Part shown: positions 11,101-16,556 of the stretch, piece after piece
Layout: the number at the start of each line of letters is the position of its first letter
How positions within the stretch are numbered: the first letter of the stretch is position 1
Source: Phoronis ovalis
Lineage: Eukaryota > Phoronida > Phoronidae
DNA length: 18,593 nt
Assembly: GCA_028565635.1 (NCBI GenBank)
Contig: JAOXYB010017730.1
Coordinates: 1-18,593 of the forward strand
Direction of reading: 5' to 3'
The notes under the pieces: generated by a model
The model's database searches: none
Told to the model about the DNA's origin: nothing
Seen by the model: the letters and a program-made list of their open reading frames with translations, nothing else
Program-made: the position numbers and the translations under genes

Positions 11101-14100
11101 ATATGTGATAATTAATAATGAATACAAGGTAACGTAAATAGCAGAATTCAATCATTGAACATTTGATTGTTAGCAACATATTTTTAAAACCTGAAAAAAT
11201 CCCGGTTTTGATCTTTCAACTTAGAAGATATGTGTGTAGTATACACTGCTTGTAGTATTATTTCTGTTTCATTTCCACTGAACACTTTAATTGTAGATTG
11301 TCACTACGGAAACAACAATCCAAATTGTCCCGAATCCTTGAGAGATCAAATCTGTCCTACACAAAGTAACTGGGCTGCGTGCTGTCGAATGTGTGAACCT
11401 GAAATAGCGGCATCACAAGGCATTGATTACTCCTCCATAACACAGTGCAGGTAACGCTACTTCAGTTCAACATAATATCTAGATATATATGTAGCCATCG
11501 TTAGTGCCTAATAAGTAAATTTCGGTCAAACATGCTGTAATGTCAACTGTATACAATATTCATCCGCTTATAAACTGAATTAGTTATGTGCATTGGTGAA
11601 TAATTCATAATAGATCACGTGTAACTTGTTATAGCACTCTTGGATGACCATAACAGGCACTTCTATAAGATAGTCATACAGATGTCTGATTATTTATAGG
11701 AATACCTCGTCCACTGCCGATACCAGTTATGAATGCGAGAACATTACTACAGCCGCACCAACAACAACTGCTAGTACAACAACAGCAATGTCTACAACAA
11801 CGGAACCAACAACAACAATAGTAACAACAGTATCTACTACACAGGCACCAATAACTACAACAACAGCATTACGACACACAACAACAGTAGGGGACACGTC
11901 CGCTTTGTCAACATCGACTAGCTCTGTCACAATGACAAGTAGCGTGGAGTCCAGTACAGCCGCCGAAACGGTGGTCACATCTACCACGCCAGCTACAGAA
12001 ATAACAACATCAAACCCTACGACAGCAACTCAAAATCCAACAAGATCAAATTCTTCTTTAACAGAAAGTACAACTGCTTCGGAGGCAACATCTAATACTA
12101 TGTCAACATCCTCTCCTATCATAGCCACCTTATTACCGAATACAGCGCCCGCTAATTTAAGCTACATATCCGCTGAACTTGTTGTTACAGAAATTGAAAA
12201 TACTGGATATGAATTTAATTCTACTCTGCTAGATAAAACTTCTGATTACTACAAAGAAGTGTCTAATGCAGTGTGCGATGACGTTACACGTGGTTTTAAT
12301 GCAAAGTCTGCTCAGCTTGGAGACGTCTCCATTTATAGTTGTGAAGTTAGCGAATTTCGTTCTGGAAGTATCGTGGCAGAGACACTACTTGGCTTCACAG
12401 GTAGGATGCAAGCTTTGTGCTTTAGTTTTATCTGCACATTTTATGAATGCATAATTTTTGGAGCGTTTATAATTAGTTTAGTCATTTATACTGAAACAAA
12501 AGATGTGCCGCCCGACAGTTCTGATCGACTTGTATTTGGATTAAAGACATTACAGGCATTAAAATTATGCTAAAATATTTTTTAAACGTCTAATTTTTAT
12601 GATTCAGTATATGCAATCATCACAGAAGAATTAAATTGATTTTCATTTTTTACAGATTTTGTGAATATAAATAATGCCATGGTTATTTTGACATCATCGG
12701 ATTTTTTCTTGAATATTGATGCTTATACTAGAAGCCTAGGTTAGTGAAACAGAACATCAATGTATATCTTGTGCAATACGGAAACACGGCTGAATTTTTA
12801 AAACTGTCATCATATAGCATTATGTAGCCAATAGTATCCATCGTCTCTGCTGTATACGAATGTACCGCAGTGAGCGTATTAATGAGCATTTACTCCTTTC
12901 TCGTTCTCTTTGTCCCTCCTGCACTGCCATGGGGACATTTCTACTTGAATGTGTATTCAGGTATATGCATGTTTCAAATGAGTAAGCAGTCTCTCCATAT
13001 CTTATTATTAGTATTTGTAATAATTAATATTTGTGAGATGACTTCGTTTAAGGCGACGTAGATGAGTGTGCACAAACAAACCTTATGGGCTGCTCGAGTA
13101 GCTCCACCTGTGCTAATGTAGTGGGAGGTTATACTTGTACTTGCTTCAGTGGATATGAAGACGTGTCATACCAGGACAGTCTGTCTCGAGGTCGAAGGTA
13201 AGTACATTTTCCAATAAAAGACGTTCGTAAAACTGCCTTTACTTGTAGATATCTTACTATTTATCGTTCTTAAGCAAAAAAAAGTGAGTTTCGCAATATG
13301 TGCGTAGCATACAATCAGTCATATTTTGCAAGGTGGCAGATACCCGATGTTACAGCACACCAATATTGTTTCACTTGTAAGCAAAGTATCAATATAAATA
13401 TTGTAAATTACAATAACATTTACTGTTTATGCCGATTATAATGATTCTGCCAACAGTGTTTCAGCTGTCTCTAAGATTTTCATTAAACAGCAAGTTTTAC
13501 AACTTCATTTATAGATATGATGCAAAAATTGATGTAAATTATCCTTACTTGTAGATGTGCTCAGTCTTGTAGTGATATCTTCTGTTCTGGGCATGGTGAG
13601 TGTAAGCCTCGATTTGAAGGTGCCGCTGTATGTCTGTGCAACACGGGTTATAGGTAAGGATGGTTACTATGTTCGAACTGTTATAAACAGTTGTAGACAA
13701 GTTCATTTTTTCCCTTTACTGTATGTCATCACCAGTTTTTCTCATTATCATCATTGATTATGGGAAGACTGGAAACTATGACAATAAAGTCATCATAAAT
13801 TAGAAAAACAATGACAATAATGTGGATTTAAAAATAGATTGTATTAGTGAAACTTCAAGAACTAACGCAACATGTTACGTAATTAATTATTAAAAGCTAT
13901 TCAAGAACTTCACAGAAAACCAAGGGACTAGGAATAATCCTAATAAAAAACAAAACAGTAGCTGATACTTCGATACCATGAATGGAAATATATATTATTA
14001 TCGTTTGTAAAGGGCTGTGACGAGATGTCGCTATTTGTTAGCTAAATCCAGCGCATTGTACCACATACAGCGACACTGCGCGGCCACCCCGGCTGGTAAA

Positions 14101-15577
14101 TATATAATGTTCCATTGTTTTCAGTGGTAACTACTGTGAGATCAGCCCTCCTGTACAGGAATACCAACTTGAGGAATGGCGCCTGATTATTATCATAATA
14201 TCCATGGTGTGTTTAGTATTGTTCTTAACAATCATGCTTCCATTCATGATATGTCAATTTAAGAAATGCAAACGACCTGAAAAAGAGTTTTTTACTGCCG
14301 TTCACAACAGGAGATACTTTAGCACTATTTCCCAGGTAAGTATGTGAAACAGCAATAACCAGACCGGATAAAATGTATCGCACATTTCACTGAAAGCAAA
14401 AAAAAACTATTATTGATTATTTCAGTCCTATGTGCCACTACCCATCCTAATAATGCGTTTTTGCAAAATCAGCAGGTAACGGACTGTCCGAATAGATGAC
14501 TGGCAGTGTGACAAAGGGTACACACCCGTATCATCACAGTAAGACAAGACTTAACAACGTTTTTAATGTAAAACTGCATAAATTATGGTTTATAGAACAT
14601 AATGATATGCTGCTGCTTTAAAATGGAATACTTTTCATATATTTTTTAAAGTCAGCTAAATTTCTTTCCCTGATACCCGTACCTAATTGAAATACAGCTT
14701 TGTGGAACAGAGAATTCTTGTTTCATGTTAATGTCAAATCCAAGCCCAGTGCTGGCTTTTAGTGGAGGATCTATGACTACTTTGTATTGATCCCTATCAG
14801 ATATCAGGACCTTCCCTTTAATATTAATACATGTTTATTTCGAAGTTAATAGGTTCATATACAGTACAAAAATAACTTTGTTCACTATGTTCAGTTTTTG
14901 TTCAGTAATAATTAAAAATGTAAAATTCACTTATAAGGTAGCTGAAACTGAATGGGAACGAATAAAACTTGAAACAAACATGCCGCCTCACTTGGGAAAG
15001 ACCTGTACAGACTCTCATCAACAACAAGAAACGTTAAATCTTTATACCCTATTAAAACTTACTGTTACAAAATCAGACGTCATCTTTGATACAACCTCTG
15101 TGGAACTTCACTGACATGCTGTTTGCTGTTCCAGCCTGTTCGATAGTCAATGCAGCCTACTAGCTTATAAGTGGCAACATTTAAATTTTAAAACGTTCTT
15201 ACCATTAGCAAATTTGCTTTGCTTTGTTTTCATTTCAAATAGGTAGTTATCCCTCCTTTATCCCATTTTGCGAAACAAAATATTGTGCTGCTGCAAGGGG
15301 AGACTTTTTGTAATACAAATTAGAAGTTACTTATTTCCCATGATCTGTAAATTACTGAAAAGACATTGTGCTTGAATCCTAGTGCATTTGTTAGCTAAGT
15401 GCTGTCGTTCCATTGTAGGCATCACGTGATTATCGATTTGATCAGGCAAGTAATTCCTCCAAATCGATCGGTATTCGCCTTGGTGTCGATAATCTGGGAG
15501 AGTGGGATGTTCAGCCTAATATTGGAAATCAACCTGGTACCAGTTACAGCTATCCGGGAATCACAGAAACCTGCTGA
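4981..15577 (+). CDS. Membrane-tethered reprolysin (M12B) metalloprotease with mucin, SEA and EGF domains, 19 exons
   Basis: The spliced reading frame joins 19 exons (4981-5128, 5625-5911, 6279-6610, 6962-7055, 7239-7316, 7817-7977, 8303-8464, 9015-9179, 9479-9623, 10044-10163, 10583-10634, 10893-11045, 11297-11450, 11700-12400, 12656-12739, 13053-13197, 13555-13653, 14125-14335, 15419-15577), 1149 codons plus stop. Domains in order: signal peptide to about residue 42; prodomain to 233, ending in R-I-R-R; zinc protease domain about 241-475 with HELGHSLGANHD (zinc ligands H416, H420, H426; catalytic E417) and Met-turn M441; ADAM/ADAMTS-like cysteine-rich domain about 476-581; two six-Cys ShKT/PLAC-like modules about 582-675; Thr/Ser mucin stalk about 700-836; SEA about 838-945; EGF 951-995 and 999-1031; transmembrane 1047-1070; cytoplasmic tail. 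Known of the family: furin-activated zinc proteases that cut matrix or cell-surface proteins. Inferred: a type I cell-surface protease. No disintegrin or TSP1 repeat is present, so it is neither a classical ADAM nor an ADAMTS. The substrate is unknown. Confidence 0.88.
5625..5911 (+). CDS. Exon 2: prodomain, N-terminal part
   Basis: Acceptor TTATCTCTAG, entering at phase 1 and ending at phase 0 before GTAAGG. It encodes residues 50-145. The beta-rich, cysteine-free sequence, with segments such as ITFTFSIPDVDVVKLRLVR, fits an M12B-type propeptide. The frame stays open past the donor to about 6013, so retention of intron 2 would give a short prodomain-only product. Confidence 0.8.
6279..6610 (+). 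CDS. Exon 3: prodomain end, furin site and start of protease domain
   Basis: Residues 146-255 plus two bases. It begins SGTFVVNAKEYSIEP, the pattern of the end of an ADAM-type prodomain. It has a charged lysine/glutamate-rich stretch, then R-I-R-R at 230-233, a proprotein-convertase site. The mature domain opens with NYVEILLVLDHAIYTR, the first strand of reprolysins. Donor is CAG|GTACTA. No cysteine occurs in the whole prodomain. Confidence 0.92.
6962..7055 (+). CDS. Exon 4: reprolysin domain, first helix region
   Basis: Acceptor TTTTTCTTCAG; two carried bases complete R256. Encodes FYATADGATGTDKQTN and then AISNIKRYYAQVING, ending at phase 0 before GTAAGT. Short exon inside the catalytic domain. 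Confidence 0.9.
7239..7316 (+). CDS. Exon 5: reprolysin domain, central strands
   Basis: 26 whole codons between TTTTTCAG and GTGAGT. Encodes INLRYISISNPDVVIRVR and then LAGYYVAT, consistent with the beta-strand region of M12B proteases. Phase 0 at both ends. Confidence 0.9.
7317..7816 (+). other. Intron 5 of the protease gene
   Basis: 500 bp of slightly GC-richer intron. A 76-codon minus-strand open frame (7561-7791) has no recognisable domain and no splice or promoter context. Nothing else is seen. Confidence 0.5.
7817..7977 (+). CDS. Exon 6: reprolysin domain, helix before the active site
   Basis: Encodes TSVDSFWTES through KLPEFDHGMLIT plus two bases of the next codon. DHGMLITG-Y is the usual 'DHA.LITG' strand of reprolysins. 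The donor is a weak GG|GTTGGT. A nearer-consensus GTATTC four bases downstream would give an immediate stop in exon 7, so phase decides for position 7978. Confidence 0.88.
8303..8464 (+). CDS. Exon 7: reprolysin active site, first half of the zinc motif
   Basis: Acceptor CATTCCAG. Encodes YNIWRNYNSNGQKLTG, then GVAGTAYTGGICT and ends C-S-HELGH with the next serine split across the intron. H416, E417 and H420 of HExxH lie here. Donor CACAG|GTAAGA. Confidence 0.95.
8465..9014 (+). other. Intron 7 of the protease gene, splitting the zinc motif
   Basis: 550 bp separating HELGH from SLGANHD. It has several ACATGT/TGTACA-type words near 8737-8820 but no gene or clear repeat. The intron interrupts the active-site codon string itself, at phase 2. 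Confidence 0.6.
9015..9179 (+). CDS. Exon 8: reprolysin active site, second half and Met-turn
   Basis: Acceptor TTTTTTCAG. Starts SLGANHDGDNNIC, supplying the third zinc histidine (H426) and the D427 that is typical of reprolysins. FIMA at 439-442 provides the Met-turn. The rest is the C-terminal part of the catalytic domain, ending at phase 2 before GTAAAC. Confidence 0.95.
9479..9623 (+). CDS. Exon 9: ADAM/ADAMTS-like cysteine-rich domain, part 1
   Basis: Acceptor TTTCTTTTTAG. Encodes ENQNCLLNVAS, then EMPGQMYTPHEQCRDMFG and ends YYCG. The PGQ.Y...EQC...FG pattern is the usual start of the cysteine-rich region that follows the protease in ADAMTS and MIG-17-like proteins. Phase 0 donor GTAAGA. 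Confidence 0.9.
9820..9955 (+). repeat. Probable SINE-like repeat remnant in intron 9
   Basis: The stretch CCAGAATCTAATCAACCAG (about 9843-9861), a TTCGTCAAAATCCCTCTG block (about 9895-9912), then GAGATATCTTGCTAAC followed by an A-run resembles a dispersed repeat tail I associate with mollusc and cnidarian genomes. The adenine run near 9930 would be its 3' end. This rests on pattern recollection; no second copy occurs in the window and the borders are approximate. Confidence 0.35.
10044..10163 (+). CDS. Exon 10: cysteine-rich domain, part 2
   Basis: 40 whole codons. Encodes GAERDASICFVMMCYD, then AARGTTCGDRK. The GT.CGD.KWC motif (completed by exon 11) is diagnostic of ADAM/ADAMTS cysteine-rich domains. 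Acceptor TTTGACTAG is weak but phase and homology support it. Donor AAG|GTGAGA. Confidence 0.9.
10164..10582 (+). other. Intron 10 of the protease gene
   Basis: 419 bp, ending in a long T-run that forms a strong polypyrimidine tract before exon 11. No other feature is recognised. Confidence 0.5.
10583..10634 (+). CDS. Exon 11: end of cysteine-rich domain
   Basis: A 52-nt exon after a long T-tract acceptor, encoding WCVEGQCVCGYDAPRST plus one base. WCV.GQC closes the ADAM-type cysteine-rich fold. A thrombospondin type 1 repeat would follow here in an ADAMTS; instead the next exon encodes a different cysteine module. Confidence 0.92.
10893..11045 (+). CDS. Exon 12: six-cysteine ShKT/PLAC-like module 1
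   Basis: Begins DVCPHGDFVG and has cysteines ending in the pattern Y-F-x-x-L-C-C-K-S-C. Six cysteines with a terminal CCxxC fit either a PLAC domain (as at the end of MIG-17 and several ADAMTS) or a ShKT-type fold. This is a structural module, not evidence of a toxin. Both flanking introns are close to class 1, so the exon can be duplicated without breaking frame. Confidence 0.85.
11297..11450 (+). CDS. Exon 13: six-cysteine ShKT/PLAC-like module 2
   Basis: Second copy of the same cysteine pattern: DCHYGNNNPNC, then QIC and WAACCRMC. It starts at the same phase and with the same Asp as exon 12, and the two exons are 153 and 154 nt long, so tandem exon duplication is likely. The last part (EPEIAASQGID...) is a linker to the mucin region. 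Donor TGCAG|GTAACG, phase 2. Confidence 0.85.
11700..12400 (+). CDS. Exon 14: mucin-like Thr/Ser stalk and most of a SEA domain
   Basis: The longest exon (701 nt). Residues about 700-836 are dominated by Thr, Ser, Ala and Pro (many ACA/ACT codons), a probable densely O-glycosylated stalk. From about 838 a SEA domain begins (YISAELVVTEIEN), with FNSTLLDKTSDYYKEVSNAV and FRSGSIVAETLLGFT. The last aligns with the FRPGSVVV region of MUC1, putting a candidate autocleavage bond at G905-S906. Donor ACAG|GTAGGA. Reading through the donor stays open to 12573, so intron retention would truncate the protein inside SEA. Confidence 0.9.
11755..11880 (+). repeat. Thr-codon-rich low-complexity tract
   Basis: Imperfect ACA/ACT/ACC trinucleotide repetition encoding runs of threonine in the mucin stalk. 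It is likely to vary in length between alleles. On the minus strand it produces a valine-rich open frame that is only a shadow. Confidence 0.7.
12656..12739 (+). CDS. Exon 15: C-terminal part of the SEA domain
   Basis: Acceptor TTTTTTACAG; a carried G completes D917. Encodes FVNINNAMVILTSSDFFLN and ends at ...RSLG. It supplies the helix and last strand that a SEA fold needs after the G-S site. Phase 1 at both ends. Confidence 0.8.
13053..13197 (+). CDS. Exon 16: calcium-binding EGF-like domain
   Basis: Starts GDVDEC, the calcium-binding EGF signature, followed by SSSTCANVVGGYTCTCFSGY. Five of six cysteines (951, 959, 965, 974, 976) lie here; the sixth, C995, is the first cysteine of exon 17. 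Donor CGAAG|GTAAGT, phase 2. Confidence 0.93.
13555..13653 (+). CDS. Exon 17: end of EGF 1 and most of EGF 2
   Basis: Supplies C995 to EGF 1 and C999, C1004, C1010, C1020 and C1022 to EGF 2 (CSDIFCSGHGECK and VCLCNTGY). No DxDE signature, so EGF 2 is probably not calcium-binding. Donor TATAG|GTAAGG, phase 2. Confidence 0.92.
13654..14124 (+). other. Intron 17 of the protease gene with a GC-rich patch
   Basis: 471 bp. About 14010-14097 is clearly GC-richer than its surroundings and holds an inverted pair, TGTCGCT (14026-14032) and AGCGACA (14069-14075). It could be a degenerate repeat insertion; no identity is assigned. Confidence 0.4.
14125..14335 (+). CDS. Exon 18: end of EGF 2, transmembrane helix, juxtamembrane tail
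   Basis: SGNYCEI gives the last EGF cysteine (C1031). After a short acidic linker the helix LIIIIISMVCLVLFLTIML runs from 1047, followed by stop-transfer residues KKCKR (1073-1077). This fixes the orientation: the protease is outside the cell. Acceptor TTGTTTTCAG, donor CCCAG|GTAAGT, phase 0. Confidence 0.93.
14336..15418 (+). other. Intron 18, longest intron of the protease gene
   Basis: 1083 bp. It includes an open frame from a possible acceptor at 14936-14937 to a stop at 15112-15114, in the right phase to follow exon 18 (about 58 residues beginning VAETEWERIKLE). The polypyrimidine tract is poor and the sequence resembles no known tail, so it is not called as an exon. The rest shows nothing recognisable. 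Confidence 0.5.
15419..15577 (+). CDS. Exon 19: cytoplasmic tail and stop, with a possible frameshift
   Basis: Acceptor TTCCATTGTAG, phase 0. The frame dictated by exon 18 encodes ASRDYRFDQASNSSKSIG..., a hydrophilic tail, and ends ITETC followed by TGA at 15575-15577. In another frame the DNA stays open to TAG at 15675-15677 and reads ESWAFDNPGLLRIPRPQ and METDDDIPSG, also protein-like. A one-base indel in the sequence or allele between about 15540 and 15577 would join the two. As written, the tail is about 79 residues after the membrane. Confidence 0.7.
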   Translation, partial: ASRDYRFDQASNSSKSIGIRLGVDNLGEWDVQPNIGNQPGTSYSYPGITETC

Positions 15578-15738
15578 ATCATGGGCTTTTGACAATCCGG
15601 GACTGTTGAGAATTCCACGGCCTCAGATATTTCACATGGAAACAGACGATGATATCCCTAGTGGATTATCTGTTTAGTTACATGTATTTTGAATAAGCTG
15701 CAGAACATCCATTTCTTTCAAAATTGTTGCCATATGTT

Positions 15739-15779
15739 TGTGCGTGTGTGCGTGCGTGCGTGCGTGCACGCGTGTGCGT
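15739..15779. repeat. 41-bp alternating purine/pyrimidine tract (Z-DNA-prone)
   Basis: Perfect alternation of purine and pyrimidine built mainly from GTGC/GTGT units, with a CACGCG core near 15767-15772. It lies 62 bp after the second stop (15677), in the likely 3' UTR of the protease gene. Such tracts are length-polymorphic and favour left-handed DNA under supercoiling. Confidence 0.9.
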
Positions 15780-15949
15780 TTATCCCAGAGTAATTTGCTA
15801 TGGAGTGCTATTTGATTACTTTTCATTTGGCATTACTCTCGATGGCTTGATAGCAGAGAACTGTGTAAGTATGTAGATGTACACGCCTGTAGTGTTCTTA
15901 TAGAGACATTTAAGAAGAACTAATAGAGATGACAAACATTTGAACCTAA

Positions 15950-15955
15950 TTTATT
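15950..15955 (-). terminator. Candidate poly(A) signal of the DM13 gene
   Basis: TTTATT on the + strand is AATAAA read on the minus strand, about 485 nt after the DM13 stop. If both hexamers are used, the 3' ends of the two convergent genes overlap by some tens of bases. Confidence 0.35.
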
Positions 15956-15979
15956 AATAATGAAGGACATCAATGTGTA

Positions 15980-15985
15980 AATAAA
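15980..15985 (+). terminator. Candidate poly(A) signal of the protease gene
   Basis: AATAAA about 400 nt downstream of the stop codon, the first canonical hexamer after the last coding exon on this strand. The cleavage site is not visible directly. Confidence 0.45.
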
Positions 15986-16439
15986 ATACATAATTATGTT
16001 ACAAACAAATTTAATTACAAAGTTAACAAATTTTTATCAGTTAGTAAAATCACAATACATTTCTAAGAACAGAGCACTTTATGGATAAATATTTCTAATT
16101 ATAAAAACCTCAGATATATTTACATTGGTTTCAAAATTAGAAGCTTTTTGAAAGCTTTTCCTTGTAATTGGGACATCGATGGGTAAGTTTTAAAAGAACA
16201 TTAACATTACATATTATATAATAAATAATTACTTGTTCCGTGAGGTTGCTATGAGGCAACGTGATAGAGCACAATTTGCATTGTGTGATCAATAATGTGT
16301 TCCTTATTAAAAGAGGAAAAATGTTTTGACAATATGTTTTTTCGTCCTTTCCAAAAGACTTTGTATTTCCTTAGGTAAAAAGCGCTATTTTAGATGTAAA
16401 CTATCAGGCAATATAATCAAGTTTGAGAGAATTCACTTT

Positions 16440-16556
16440 TTACAGAGTAATTAGACGAAATGCTAACAATGCTAAAGCTCCTACCACAGCCGATAGGTGG
16501 TGCGTTGTTGCTGCATTGTCCACGTCAGCTGGTATATATAAGTCTGCCATGTTGAG
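16440..16556 (-). CDS. DM13 gene, last exon: domain end and hydrophobic C-terminus
   Basis: Acceptor ATTTTCCAG. Encodes LNMADLYIPADVDNAATTHH, then LSAVVGALALLAFRLITL and TAA. The start repeats the LNMAxxYxPA motif of the exon at 17968-18145. Small residues (DNAA) before a terminal hydrophobic stretch fit a GPI-attachment signal. A single-pass anchor without a cytoplasmic tail is the alternative. Confidence 0.85.
   Translation of the reverse strand, partial: LNMADLYIPADVDNAATTHHLSAVVGALALLAFRLITL

Larger units (their letters stand above)
15678..16439. other. Convergent intergenic region, 3' UTRs of both genes
   Basis: The region between the second stop of the protease gene and the stop of the DM13 gene. 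It holds the alternating GT/GC tract, both candidate poly(A) signals and a small hairpin, AAGCTTT / AAAGCTT, at about 16142-16158. No coding potential is recognised. Confidence 0.6.

Noticed and set aside
10893-11450. Reading the six-cysteine modules as a toxin
   Set aside because: ShKT/PLAC-type modules are common structural parts of proteases; here they lie inside a membrane-bound enzyme.
11727-11987. Valine-rich minus-strand open frame
   Set aside because: It is the reverse complement of the threonine-codon repeat in the mucin stalk, hence a shadow.
12401-12573. Continuation of exon 14 past its donor
   Set aside because: The GTAGGA donor, and exon 15 completing the SEA fold in phase, make this intron.
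4981-15577. Classification as a classical ADAM or a snake-venom-type metalloprotease-disintegrin
   Set aside because: No disintegrin domain is present between the catalytic and cysteine-rich exons, and the C-terminal half is mucin/SEA/EGF.
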